DNA of 64,000 nt from GCA-2720975 sp964469565 (GTDB lineage Bacteria > Planctomycetota > UBA1135 > GCA-002686595). Below the pieces are notes generated by a model. The model had not been told where the DNA came from. It made no database searches and saw only the letters and a list, made by a program, of their open reading frames with translations. The DNA is taken from the NCBI GenBank assembly GCA_964469565.1, contig CAYXZD010000012.1:62001-126000 (forward strand), in the 5' to 3' direction. The position numbers and the translations under genes are program-made. Shown in pieces: positions 16,521 through 26,036 of this stretch (within the stretch, counting starts at the first letter, position 1; each line of letters opens with the position of its first letter).

Positions 16521-17797
16521 TTCTCACAACCCTGATTTGTTCAAGCCTTAGCTTCCTGCCACCGCAGGTACCCACCCAGGAGCCCGAGCAGGGGAAAGCC
16601 GCCGACACGATTAGCGAGGCAACCCCAGGCCCACAAGCCGCTCCCATCCCAGTCGAAATGCGCCTGCACGCAGAGCGCCTTTACACCGGCAAGGGGGAGA
16701 TACTCAAGAATGCCCTCATCGAGGTAAGCGGGGGCAAGATTACGAGTATCCGTCCTGGTCGCAGCGCCCCAGAAGGGGCGGTGCGCGCTCAAGCCATCAC
16801 GGCCGGCATGGTGGACTTGTCGGCCCGCATCCATACGGGGTTCAACTCTGTTGAGCAGGCCTCGGAGGTCCAGCCGCACCTTGATGTGGCTGGCGCACTC
16901 AATTTGTATGACAAGCGCTGGGATCGCTTGGCCCGTACCGGGGTGACGACCGCTCTCGTCTGCCCTCAAGACAGAAACGTGATTGGTGGCCGAGGTGTTG
17001 CCCTCAAAACGACAGGTCCCAAGACGGTTGAAGCGCGTCGACTTGTGGGCAAGCCTGTTCTCCGGGGGGCAATTGGCTCAGAGCCCTCAGCGGGCAACCA
17101 CCCGGCCTATGGGCGCCCGACCGATTTCTTTTCACGCCGACCCACTACACGGATGGGAGTCGAGTGGGAGTGGCGTAAAGCCCTTTTTGATGCAGTGGCC
17201 GCTCCGCGTATCCCAGAGTTGGAATTTCCGGGAGCGAGTGAGTTGCGTGCTGCCCTTGAGGGCAAGCGCACAGTCATGATCCAGGCTTGGACCACCCAAG
17301 ATATTCGTACGGCTGTTTATCTCGATGAGGAAATGCAACGCGAAGGGTTTGGTGATCTGGACCTAGTGATCGATGCTGGTGCTGAGGCATGGAAGGAGCC
17401 CGCATTCCTTGTGCGGACTAAGACTCCTGTGGTCTTGCCTCCCCACACCGCCTCCGGTCGCGGCCGAGCGGACAATGCTTTTATGCCATGGAATACTGCT
17501 CACGATCTCATTGAACAGGGCCTCGTGGTGTGCCTCTCTGCTCATGGGGCAGGGCCGGGACCCAGCACCCTTGACCGACAGGCTGGCTTTGCCATGCGCG
17601 GTGGTTTGAGTTTTGATCAAGCCCTTGCTGCAGTGACGAGTGCTCCGGCAGCCATCCTGGGTCTCTCCGACAGGATCGGCCATGTGGCCGAAGGCATGGA
17701 CGCTGACTTTGCTCTTTGGAGCGGGCGGCCCTTTGAATCCACTTCTCGAGTAACCGGTGTCGTGATTGACGGTGCAATTGTCGTCGACCCGCGCTAA
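16517..17797 (+). CDS. Array member 3: exported amidohydrolase-like protein without metal ligands
   Basis: 426 residues from a GTG that overlaps the preceding stop. The N-terminus is a short export signal (MILTTLICSSLSFLPPQ), then a low-complexity QEPEQGK linker. The barrel entry is ITAGMVDLSARIHTGF, so the first HxH is replaced by SAR. VMIQAWTTQDI (about 252) stands at the second His-bearing strand without His. The later part keeps AGAGPGPS-type loops and SDRIGHVAEGMDADFALWSG. The GVTTALVCPQDRNVIGGRGVALKT segment matches the GGQG...K loop of the active members. It is followed by a 58-nt gap before member 4. Confidence 0.8.
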   Translation: MILTTLICSSLSFLPPQVPTQEPEQGKAADTISEATPGPQAAPIPVEMRLHAERLYTGKGEILKNALIEVSGGKITSIRPGRSAPEGAVRAQAITAGMVDLSARIHTGFNSVEQASEVQPHLDVAGALNLYDKRWDRLARTGVTTALVCPQDRNVIGGRGVALKTTGPKTVEARRLVGKPVLRGAIGSEPSAGNHPAYGRPTDFFSRRPTTRMGVEWEWRKALFDAVAAPRIPELEFPGASELRAALEGKRTVMIQAWTTQDIRTAVYLDEEMQREGFGDLDLVIDAGAEAWKEPAFLVRTKTPVVLPPHTASGRGRADNAFMPWNTAHDLIEQGLVVCLSAHGAGPGPSTLDRQAGFAMRGGLSFDQALAAVTSAPAAILGLSDRIGHVAEGMDADFALWSGRPFESTSRVTGVVIDGAIVVDPR

Positions 17798-17855
17798 TCC
17801 CCCCTCGCTTCCAACCCTCAACCTCTCTTCCGTTTTTCTTCCTCCCCTCCCCGCG

Positions 17856-19319
17856 ATGAATCAGTCCCTCACCCATTTGTTCGGTAGAATCGCTACATCC
17901 ACCCTCGGCCTCATGGGCCTCTCAGTTCTCTTGGCTACTCAGCTCTTAGCGGGCAGTGCCCAAGCAGGTGAGAAATATGCCATCAAGGCAGGAACGGTTC
18001 ACACCCTAGCGGGCGACGCCATCGCTGGCGGTGTCATTGTGATCGAGGGGGGTCGCATTACAGCAGTCGGTGCCGCCGATGCTGTTGAAATCCCTTGGGA
18101 TGCCGAGGTGCTTGATGTTCCTCACCTTGAAGCTTACCCCGGGTTTGTTGAGGCGCGTACCAGCTCGGGAATGGATCGATCCAACGAGTCCGTTGAAGTG
18201 GCTCCGTTCCTCAATGTGCGGGACTCCATCGATCCGGTGGCGTTCTACTTCGAGGATTGCCTGCGCTCTGGGGTTACGACGGTCAATGTTCAGCACGCTG
18301 CGGAGTGCTTGATCGGTGCCGTTGGCATGATTGTCAAGCCTCACGGTATGACGGTGGAGGAAATGCTTGTTCGACCCAATGCGGGCATCGTGATCAATGC
18401 TGGAGCCAAGCGGGGCAAATCGCGGGCCACTCAAGCCCAAGTCCTGAGGGCCACTTTCAGCGATTTGCGTACTTACTTAGAGGGCATTGTGCAGGAGAAG
18501 CGCGACGGGAAGGACTTCGCGCGGAGGGAGGCACTCTATCAAGGCCGCGACCTTACAGGTGAAGGCGCCAAAGGTCGCGCGATGCTGGGCGACGGTTGGA
18601 CAGTCGAGGGCCTTGAGTTGGTACCGCGGGGCGAAATCGACGGCAAACTAGAGCCATTGCTGCACCTCGTGGAGGGCCGGTTGAACGCCTATGTTTATTG
18701 TGCGGCTCCGATGGATGTACGATTCGCCATCGAGCTGGCCCGCGACAACGGCTTTCTTGCCCGCACGACACTCGTTCTCCATAGTTCCTGCTGGAAGGCG
18801 GCCGATCTCATCGCCGAGGCGGGTGTGGATGTAATCTTGGACACAACCTTGGTGCGCACGGAGGTGGACCCCAAGACTGAAGATGAAGAGGAAGTCTTCG
18901 TTCCAGGCGTGTTCAAGGACAAGGGAATCACCTTTGCATTGTCCTCGAGCAATTCAACGACGGAGTCCCTCTGGTACCAGGCTGCGATGTGCGTTTCCCA
19001 CGGAATGACCCGTGCCGAAGCGCTTGCGGCGATTACCACGACTCCCGCTGCCATGCTCGGACTTGAAGGCCGCGCAGGCGTCCTCTCGAAAGGCGCGATG
19101 GGAAATGTCATCTTGACCTCAGGAGACCCCCTCTCAGTGACCTCCTTCGTCGAATACGTTGTCGTAGATGGCAACTTGGTTTATGACCGTTCAGCCGACG
19201 TTCGAACCCAACACCTCCTTGAGGGTAAGGAGCCGGAGAATACCCAGTCCGAGGCCTTGGACCCCGAAGTGGAAGAGGATGACCGTAAGAACGCTGAAGA
19301 GGCTGGGGGAAGTCGCTGA
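17856..19319 (+). CDS. Array member 4: exported amidohydrolase-like protein without metal ligands
   Basis: 487 residues. The ATG at 17856 gives a good signal peptide (FGRIATSTLGLMGLSVLLATQLLAG); an in-frame start at 17766 lies inside member 3 and adds nothing plausible. Barrel entry is AYPGFVEARTSSG, without HxH. AYVYCAAPMDVRFAIELA (about 276-293) corresponds to the strand that carries HxHRADD in related active enzymes. One His remains in TLVLHSSCWKAADL. A short acidic stretch (DPKTEDEEEVF) and an acidic tail (DPEVEEDDRKNAEE) are charged additions shared in style with members 5 and 11. It overlaps member 5 as TGATG. Confidence 0.8.
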   Translation: MNQSLTHLFGRIATSTLGLMGLSVLLATQLLAGSAQAGEKYAIKAGTVHTLAGDAIAGGVIVIEGGRITAVGAADAVEIPWDAEVLDVPHLEAYPGFVEARTSSGMDRSNESVEVAPFLNVRDSIDPVAFYFEDCLRSGVTTVNVQHAAECLIGAVGMIVKPHGMTVEEMLVRPNAGIVINAGAKRGKSRATQAQVLRATFSDLRTYLEGIVQEKRDGKDFARREALYQGRDLTGEGAKGRAMLGDGWTVEGLELVPRGEIDGKLEPLLHLVEGRLNAYVYCAAPMDVRFAIELARDNGFLARTTLVLHSSCWKAADLIAEAGVDVILDTTLVRTEVDPKTEDEEEVFVPGVFKDKGITFALSSSNSTTESLWYQAAMCVSHGMTRAEALAAITTTPAAMLGLEGRAGVLSKGAMGNVILTSGDPLSVTSFVEYVVVDGNLVYDRSADVRTQHLLEGKEPENTQSEALDPEVEEDDRKNAEEAGGSR

Positions 19320-22093
19320 TGCAAGCATCCTTCATTCTTGACTCACGAGGCTCCCGAGTGCGCAAATGGTGCGCCGCCGGGCTAGGCTCGCTAGTGATGG
19401 GGGTTGCGGCAATGGCCCCAGCAGCGGCCTCTCCGCCCGGGGAGCAGGTCGCCCTACAGGCGGGTCGCATCTACCTCGTTGAGGCAGGGCAGGTAATAGA
19501 AAACGGTACGGTCTTGGTCAAAGACGGACGCATTGTAGCCGTAGGGGCAGAGGTTCAGGTCCCCCGGGGCGTGCGCGTGGTGGATTATGGTCCGGACGCA
19601 GTTCTGACCCCTGGGCTTGTTGCTGCTGACTCCACATACGGCTCAACGATTGGGGCCGAGCGAACGGCTTCTCCGACGTTGCGAGCGGCAGACCACTTTG
19701 ATCCTTTCAACAACATGCGTTCTGCGGCCAAATTGGGGGTGACGAGTCTTTATCTTGCCCCCGCTCGTGGCCGCTTGATTGCGGGCCAGGGGGCGGTCGT
19801 GAAGTCGTTTGGGGATGAAGACGGTGGCAATAGCCGTATGGTCTCTGAGAGCGCCTGCCTGCACGGCTCGATTTCTGCCGAGGCCCGCAGGACGCCGGGG
19901 TACTGGGAAATCCCGATTCCCGCAACAGTGGATGTCGGACTTGGAGTAGAGCAACCCCAATTGCCGCGCAGCACCATGGGCGCGATAGTCGCCCTTGAAG
20001 AGTTGATGGGTATGGGCCCTGAAGCCCTCGCCGCTGAATATGGACCTGCGACGGGTCCCAGCCTCTCCGCCTTGAATGCGGCGGGAACCCCCTGGCGTAT
20101 GGGGGCCAGCAGTTTGGCCGAGGTCTGTGCGCTGCTTGAGTTTTTTGGCAAGAGCGAGTTGCCCCTCGTCCTCGACTCGGACTACGGCGCAAGTGAAAAA
20201 GCAGAGGTGATTGCGGCGGCTGGCGTTGCAGTGATTGCAGGGCCGCAGGGACTCAACGGCCCTGAGTTCGGAGCGGGACAAGATTCAGCTTGGCCCGACC
20301 CCACTTCGGTGTCGACGCTGGTTCAGGCCGGAGTTCGCGTAGCCATCGTGTCCCGCAAGGGGGTCGACATTCGTTCGGCTGCTGCCCTGGCCCGCAAGGG
20401 GGGCATGACGGCAGCCCAGGCCCTTGAATCTGTCACGTTGATTCCTGCCCAGGTCCTAGGGGTTGCAGATCGCGTAGGCAGCATAGTTGTGGGCAAGGAT
20501 GCAGATTTCACCGTCTTTAATGGCGAGCCCACGGATGCGACCACCTCTGTTTTGGCTACTTGGGTGGCAGGTGAAGTTGCTCACCAAACCAAAGATGGGG
20601 ATACGGTTCTTGAGGTGGAAGAACTTCACCTTGGCGACGGTCACGTGCTGCGTCCTGGCCAGTTGCTTTTGAGCGGTGGGAAAATCGCTGAGGTGGGGAC
20701 CATGGTGGCCCACCCTCGAGGAGCGACGGTTGTGCGAGGGGTGGCCGCTATGCCTGGGATGATCGATGCTCTGGGCCAGCTTGGCCTTGATGGATCGACG
20801 TCTAGCATTGACCCCAAGTTTGATTTACGGCGCATTCTCGAGGCCGGTAACCACCTTGATCGAAGAGTGGCCAAGGCGGGCATTACGACCGTCAATTTGG
20901 GGTCCAAAGCGGCTTCCTCCATCACGATGGCTTACAAGCCGGCGGGTTCAGATCTCGACGCTATGGTCGTTTCTCGGGTGGCCTGCATTCGGCTCAATTG
21001 GAACCACAGCAACCGTGCCTCGGTGGGAGCCTCTGTGCGCACGATCCTCGGTAAAGCTGCGGCTTATAAGAAAAAGTGGGAGGAGTACAACGCCGCTATG
21101 GCGAAGTGGAGTCCTCCGGCTCCCGAGCCCAGCAAGGAAGGTGAAGACGACGAGGAGTCAGAGGACAAGGATGAGGCAACTGAGGACTCCGATAAGAAGC
21201 AGAAAAAAGATAAGGACGCCCCGCAACCTCCCGTCACCGGAGAATGGCGTGGACAGGTCAGCGGTGAACAAGGAACACACGAACTCAGAGTGCGACTGCT
21301 TGAGAGCGACCTTGCACTTGAGGGCACTCTTCGTGGCGGAGGGTTAGACGAGCTTGTTGCCCTCTCTGGAACGCGGGAAGATAAGCACGTTCAATTCGAA
21401 GGAGAGTCGAGCTTAGGCCTTATGAGCTTTGACCTTGAAGTGGATGGTAAAGAGATGGAAGGCACCGCATCCCTCAATGGCTCAGAGGGAGATGTCACCC
21501 TTGCGCAAGTTTCTGAAGTGTATCCCGTTGCAAAACGCCCTGGATTTGAGAAACCCGGTTCTGTGGCGACACCCAAGGGCAAACCTAAGAACCCGGGGAT
21601 CGACCCCAGTCTCGAACCGCTTCGTCAGGCTATGTATGGAAAGGGCGCGGTGATCGTTGCTGTGGATCGCGAGGATGACATCCGCAATTGCGTAGACACC
21701 TTCGCATCCCACGGAATCCGCCCAATCCTTTGGCGGGCCCAAGGAGCTAGCTCGGTTGTGAATCAGATCAAGGATCGCGTAGCAGGTGTAATCAACAGCA
21801 CTTCTCCCGCAGCACTTGCTCGTGCCGGCATACCTGTGGCCTTTGCGAGTAACTCCGAGCAAGGAGCTGCCATGCTTCCTCAGACAGTGGCCCGCTTGGT
21901 CACAGAAGGCTTGAGCCCCACGGCGGCCATGCGAGCGCTGACGAGTGATGCAGCCACGATGTTTGTGCTTGATCAATCAATTGGCCGCCTGCGCGCGGGG
22001 ATGGCCGCTGATGTGCTGCTGTTGGACGGGAGCCCTCTACAGGTGAACTCTTCCATCCAGCGTGTTTGGGTGAATGGCACGGAGATTCGCTGA
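19319..22093 (+). CDS. Array member 5: two-domain exported amidohydrolase-like protein, both domains without metal ligands
   Basis: At 924 residues it is about twice the length of its neighbours. Domain A (about 35-415) ends with DRVGSIVVGKDADFTVFNGEP; domain B (about 425-924) ends with LRAGMAADVLLLDGSP. Barrel entries are LTPGLVAADSTYG and AMPGMIDALGQLG, so neither has HxH. Domain B carries an inserted K/E-rich stretch (about 580-637). A beta-rich module follows at about 640-735 (GEWRGQV, then alternating strands to EGTASLNGSEGDVTL) and looks like a small beta-barrel or sandwich. VAVDREDDI (about 779) stands at the second His site. It probably arose by fusion of two array genes. A signal peptide is present (LGSLVMGVAAMAPAAAS). 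Confidence 0.82.
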   Translation: MQASFILDSRGSRVRKWCAAGLGSLVMGVAAMAPAAASPPGEQVALQAGRIYLVEAGQVIENGTVLVKDGRIVAVGAEVQVPRGVRVVDYGPDAVLTPGLVAADSTYGSTIGAERTASPTLRAADHFDPFNNMRSAAKLGVTSLYLAPARGRLIAGQGAVVKSFGDEDGGNSRMVSESACLHGSISAEARRTPGYWEIPIPATVDVGLGVEQPQLPRSTMGAIVALEELMGMGPEALAAEYGPATGPSLSALNAAGTPWRMGASSLAEVCALLEFFGKSELPLVLDSDYGASEKAEVIAAAGVAVIAGPQGLNGPEFGAGQDSAWPDPTSVSTLVQAGVRVAIVSRKGVDIRSAAALARKGGMTAAQALESVTLIPAQVLGVADRVGSIVVGKDADFTVFNGEPTDATTSVLATWVAGEVAHQTKDGDTVLEVEELHLGDGHVLRPGQLLLSGGKIAEVGTMVAHPRGATVVRGVAAMPGMIDALGQLGLDGSTSSIDPKFDLRRILEAGNHLDRRVAKAGITTVNLGSKAASSITMAYKPAGSDLDAMVVSRVACIRLNWNHSNRASVGASVRTILGKAAAYKKKWEEYNAAMAKWSPPAPEPSKEGEDDEESEDKDEATEDSDKKQKKDKDAPQPPVTGEWRGQVSGEQGTHELRVRLLESDLALEGTLRGGGLDELVALSGTREDKHVQFEGESSLGLMSFDLEVDGKEMEGTASLNGSEGDVTLAQVSEVYPVAKRPGFEKPGSVATPKGKPKNPGIDPSLEPLRQAMYGKGAVIVAVDREDDIRNCVDTFASHGIRPILWRAQGASSVVNQIKDRVAGVINSTSPAALARAGIPVAFASNSEQGAAMLPQTVARLVTEGLSPTAAMRALTSDAATMFVLDQSIGRLRAGMAADVLLLDGSPLQVNSSIQRVWVNGTEIR

Positions 22094-23405
22094 GGTGACC
22101 TTGCTCCCTGCACTCCCTACACGAGTGAGTTCTCTACTTGCACTCGTGAGTCTGGCGCCTCTGCCAGCAATGGGGAAGATCCATGACCAGCCGGCCTCGG
22201 GTGGCATGGCGATCCTTACAGCCAAGGCACTGGTATTGCCTCTTGAGGGTGTGCAGGCAGTCGACGATGCAGTTGTGTTGGTCTCCAGCGGCAAAATCGA
22301 GCGGGTGGGCCGCCAGGGTGAATTGGAGATCCCAGAGGGCTATGAAGTCGTTGATGTTGGCAAACGATGGGTGTCTCCGGGCATCATCGATCTGCATTGC
22401 CACGTTGGTTCAAACTCTTTCTTTGTCAATGACCTCAATGACATGGTCTATTTGACGAACCCGGGCCTACGTTCTTCAACCTCGGTTGTTCCAGGCAACG
22501 AACACCTCGCAACAGGGGTCGCTGCAGGCGTAACGAGTGTGCTCTATATCCCCGGTTCGGGCACCAATGTCGGCGGTCAAGGCGTCCTTCTCAAGACGGG
22601 CTTGCTTACGTACGAGGCCATGGAAATTCGAAACCCTGGTTCCCTCAAGCTTGCCCAAGCTGGCAACCCTGAACAGTGGACGGTCGGGGTGGGGCGAGCA
22701 TTCATGAATTGGAATACTCGCAACACGTTTCGCCGTGGGCTTACTTATGCCCGGCAGCGACGAGATCCAGATCTTGATCGGCCTCGTGACATTCAGTGGG
22801 ATGTTTTTCCACACCTCTTGGAGGCGCGCACCCAGGTCTCAACCCACACCCAGATCTATCAAGTGGTTCTCATGACCATCACGATGATCCGAGAGGAATT
22901 CGGCATTGATGTCTATATCGATCACGGTTCCTTTGATGGATACAAGGCTGCAGCCCGCGCACAGGAAAAGGGTGTGCCGGCGATCCTGGGACCGCGTGCT
23001 GTGACCCCGCACAATTGGGTGCAGTATCGCCCAAACATGTGGGTTGAAAACGACACGGACGGCGCGATCCTGGGCATGGCTGCTCAATACCAAGCGGCCG
23101 GGCACGAGTTGATTGGGTTCAACACGGATTCACCAGTGATTCCACAGCATGAGCTTCCACTTCAGGCGGCCATGGCTGTGCGTTATGGGTTTGATACCAG
23201 CCGGGCCCAGCATGCCCGCGGGTTGACCATCGTGCCGGCAGTGGCTGCAGGGATTGACCATCGTGTGGGGAGCCTTGAGCCGGGGAAAGACGCGGACCTT
23301 GTCATCAGTGACGGTGACCCAGCTGATCCGCGAACCACGGTTTCCATGGTTTGGATTGAGGGTCAGTCGGTGTACGACTCAGGAGAGGAGGGTCGTCGAT
23401 GGTAA
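22074..23405 (+). CDS. Array member 6: exported metal-dependent amidohydrolase
   Basis: 443 residues. The ATG at 22074 overlaps member 5 by 20 nt; a GTG at 22095 would give a shorter N-terminus with the same signal peptide. The full metal-ligand set is present: His108 and His110 (DLHCH), His258 (STHTQ), His284 (YIDHG) and Asp352 (NTDSP). The family-specific stretches YLTNPGLRSS, GGQGVLLKTG, GSLKLAQAGNPE, NWNTRNTFRRG and LPLQAAMAVRYG recur in members 7-9. Hydrolysis of a C-N bond (cyclic amide, peptide or similar) is expected from the superfamily; the substrate is not predictable. It overlaps member 7 by seven bases (ATGGTAA). Confidence 0.88.
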   Translation: MARRFAEVTLLPALPTRVSSLLALVSLAPLPAMGKIHDQPASGGMAILTAKALVLPLEGVQAVDDAVVLVSSGKIERVGRQGELEIPEGYEVVDVGKRWVSPGIIDLHCHVGSNSFFVNDLNDMVYLTNPGLRSSTSVVPGNEHLATGVAAGVTSVLYIPGSGTNVGGQGVLLKTGLLTYEAMEIRNPGSLKLAQAGNPEQWTVGVGRAFMNWNTRNTFRRGLTYARQRRDPDLDRPRDIQWDVFPHLLEARTQVSTHTQIYQVVLMTITMIREEFGIDVYIDHGSFDGYKAAARAQEKGVPAILGPRAVTPHNWVQYRPNMWVENDTDGAILGMAAQYQAAGHELIGFNTDSPVIPQHELPLQAAMAVRYGFDTSRAQHARGLTIVPAVAAGIDHRVGSLEPGKDADLVISDGDPADPRTTVSMVWIEGQSVYDSGEEGRRW

Positions 23406-24712
23406 TACCCACTGCTTTCTCCCGTGCGGCCACGTGGTCTGCGTCCGTGCTTCTTGTGTTCGTGAGCCAAGCCTTCGCGGCCGCGCCGACACATGAGCAC
23501 GGCAAAGTGCTCTATGCCAGTAAGGTGATCACGGGTTCGTTCGAGGGCAGCGGGGTAATCAATAACGCTGCGGTGGTCTTTGCCGGGGGCCACATTGAGG
23601 CGGTTGGCCCTCGAGATGAAATCGAAGTACCACCGGATTACGAAGTCGAAGACCTTGGGGATCTGTGGATTACCCCAGGCATGATCGAACTGCACTGTCA
23701 TGTGGCCATGAGCCTGAGTGATCTGTCCGAGACGACCTATCTCACCAACCCTGGCGTGCGGGCATCGGTGGGTATCGTTCCGGGCAACGAGCATCTACAA
23801 AATGGAATGGCGGGTGGCGTGACCACCGTACTCCACATTCCCGGTTCAGCAACCAACATGGGTGGGCAGGGCATCTTGTTGCGTACCGCTCCCCGAAAGT
23901 TCGAGGAAGCCCTCATCCGCGATCCGGGATCACTCAAGTTGGCCCAGGCTGGCAATCCAGAGCGTCGTGCTCCCTGGACCCCTAGGCGCGCCTTCATGAA
24001 CTTCAACACCCGCAGCACTTTTGAGCGTGGCGTGTCCTATGCCAAGCGCTGGGAGGCCCATGAGAAAGGCAAGGGTGAGAAACCCGAGAGGGATCTGCAA
24101 TTCGACATCTTTCGAGACCTGTATAAGCGCCAGACCCAGATCTCGACTCACACACAGATCTACCAGGTCGTACTGATGACTCTGACGATGGTGGCGAAAG
24201 ATATGGACCTTCCAGTCTATATCGACCACGGTACGTTTGATGGATGGCGAGCAGCTGCGAAGGCGCAAGCCTTGGGCGTGGCGGCGATTCTTGGACCGCG
24301 TGGAATCACTACAGGGATCAATGCACCGGGCTTTGCATCCTATGACCAAGATGGAGCCATCTTTGGGGTGGCCGCCAAGTACCAGTCGCTCGGGCACCAA
24401 CGCGTAGGCTTCAACACGGACTGCGTCGGTCCCCTTGGCCGAGGCATCGCCCAAGAGGAACTTGGCTTACAGGCGGCCATGGGCGTGCGTTATGGATTCG
24501 ACAATTCGCAGCCCTACGGAGTTCGCGGAGTGACCTCTGTGCCCGCGGAGGCTGCGGGATTGCAAGACCGCTTGGGGAGCATTCAAGTGGGGCTTGAGGC
24601 AGATCTTGTTATTTCCACCGGAGATCCAACTGATCCGCGTTGTTCAGTCGAGCGTGTCTATCAATTAGGGAGTGTTGTCTATGACACTCGCGAGGATCCA
24701 CGTCGTTTCTAA
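23399..24712 (+). CDS. Array member 7: exported metal-dependent amidohydrolase
   Basis: 437 residues, signal peptide ATWSASVLLVFVSQAFAAA. Metal ligands are conserved: His99 and His101 (ELHCH), His in STHTQIYQ, His in YIDHG and Asp in FNTDC. It differs from its siblings in that NTDSPVIPQ is replaced by NTDCVGPLGRG, placing a Cys beside the catalytic Asp and altering the substrate loop. It also has the WEAHEKGKGEKPERD insertion shared with member 8. Members 7 and 8 are more alike than either is to 9 over this region, which suggests recent tandem duplication. The gap to the member 8 start is 40 nt. Confidence 0.88.
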   Translation: MVIPTAFSRAATWSASVLLVFVSQAFAAAPTHEHGKVLYASKVITGSFEGSGVINNAAVVFAGGHIEAVGPRDEIEVPPDYEVEDLGDLWITPGMIELHCHVAMSLSDLSETTYLTNPGVRASVGIVPGNEHLQNGMAGGVTTVLHIPGSATNMGGQGILLRTAPRKFEEALIRDPGSLKLAQAGNPERRAPWTPRRAFMNFNTRSTFERGVSYAKRWEAHEKGKGEKPERDLQFDIFRDLYKRQTQISTHTQIYQVVLMTLTMVAKDMDLPVYIDHGTFDGWRAAAKAQALGVAAILGPRGITTGINAPGFASYDQDGAIFGVAAKYQSLGHQRVGFNTDCVGPLGRGIAQEELGLQAAMGVRYGFDNSQPYGVRGVTSVPAEAAGLQDRLGSIQVGLEADLVISTGDPTDPRCSVERVYQLGSVVYDTREDPRRF

Positions 24713-24752
24713 TCTGACCTATCACGGCACTATTCCACCGCGCATCGCGTCC

Positions 24753-26036
24753 ATGATCAAAACAACCCTCAGAACCATTTCCGTCTTCAGCTTTGCCCTC
24801 TTGAGCGGGCTGAGTAGCCAGGGCGTTTGCGCTGCTTCATGGGAAGGCGACGGCACGGCGATTCTGTCCCGAAAGGTATTGGTTGCAGCACGCACGGGGC
24901 CAGCAGTCATCGACAATGGTGTCGTACTCATCTCGAAAGGGATCATCGAGGCCGTGGGTTCGCGGGGTCAAGTGGAGATCCCCGATGGCTATGAGGTCAT
25001 AGACGTCGGAGCAAATTGGGTGAGCCCCGGTTTCCTCGATCTACACAATCATGCGGCAGCTGATCTGAGCGGCCTCAACGACATGGTCTACTTGACCAAC
25101 CCTGGCCTGCGAGCATCAGCGGTGGCGATCCCTGATAACGCAAACATGCGCGTTGCCCTAGCCGCCGGCGTGAGCTCTGTGTTGACGATTCCCGGATCGG
25201 GCACGAACATCGGCGGCCAAGGTGTTCTTCAGCGGACGGGCTTTCGGGGCTATGAGAGGAACTTGTTGCGCAACCCTGGCTCGATGAAGCTCGCCCAAGC
25301 CGGCAATCCTGAACGTTCTCAACCATGGACGCCGAGGCGCACCTTCATGAACTGGAACACTCGGAACACGTTTCAGCGGGGAATGGCTTACGCCAAACGC
25401 TGGGAGGCTCATGAGAACGGTGAGGGAGAAGCTCCAGCAAGGGATATTCAGTTCGACATTTTCCGGAGCTTGTACAAGGGTGAAGCTCAGGTTTCGACGC
25501 ACACCCAGATGCACCAGGTTGTGTCGATGACGGTCAACATGGTTGCCCGGGAGTTTGGCCTCAAAGTATTCATCGACCACGGCACGTTTGATGGGTTCAG
25601 GGCCGCTCCCCAGGCCCAAGCCGCGGGTGTCAATGCCATTCTTGGCCCACGTGCGATTCAGGCCCATATCACGGGATTTGTTGACACCGATGGAAAGATC
25701 ATGGGCGTGGCGGCTAGCTACCAGGAACGCGGACACACGACTGTCGGATTCAACACTGACTCGCCGGTGATTCCCCAGCAAGATCTGCCGTTGCAGGCGG
25801 CGATGGGGGTCCGCTATGGCTTTGACAACTCCAACATGGATGCCGTCAAAGGTCTCACGATTGTGCCCGCCATGACCGTTGGTTTAGACAGGACCCAAGG
25901 GACGATTGAGGTTGGTAAGTCAGCTGATCTCATCATCACCTCCGGGGATCCAATTGACCCTCGTAGTAGTGTTGAGCGCGTCATTCAGCGTGGGATCACC
26001 GTTTACGACACCAATACGGAGCGCCGTAGATGGTGA
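24753..26036 (+). CDS. Array member 8: exported metal-dependent amidohydrolase
   Basis: 427 residues from the ATG at 24753, which is followed directly by a signal peptide (KTTLRTISVFSFALLSGLSSQGVCA). The in-frame extension to 24672 overlaps member 7 and is rejected. Ligands: His98 and His100 (DLHNH), His in STHTQMHQ, His in FIDHG and Asp in FNTDSP. Conserved neighbours GSGTNIGGQGVLQRTG, GSMKLAQAGNPERS and FMNWNTRNTFQRG match member 6. STHTQMHQ adds a His four residues after the ligand, not present in the others. Seven-base overlap with member 9 (ATGGTGA). Confidence 0.88.
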   Translation: MIKTTLRTISVFSFALLSGLSSQGVCAASWEGDGTAILSRKVLVAARTGPAVIDNGVVLISKGIIEAVGSRGQVEIPDGYEVIDVGANWVSPGFLDLHNHAAADLSGLNDMVYLTNPGLRASAVAIPDNANMRVALAAGVSSVLTIPGSGTNIGGQGVLQRTGFRGYERNLLRNPGSMKLAQAGNPERSQPWTPRRTFMNWNTRNTFQRGMAYAKRWEAHENGEGEAPARDIQFDIFRSLYKGEAQVSTHTQMHQVVSMTVNMVAREFGLKVFIDHGTFDGFRAAPQAQAAGVNAILGPRAIQAHITGFVDTDGKIMGVAASYQERGHTTVGFNTDSPVIPQQDLPLQAAMGVRYGFDNSNMDAVKGLTIVPAMTVGLDRTQGTIEVGKSADLIITSGDPIDPRSSVERVIQRGITVYDTNTERRRW

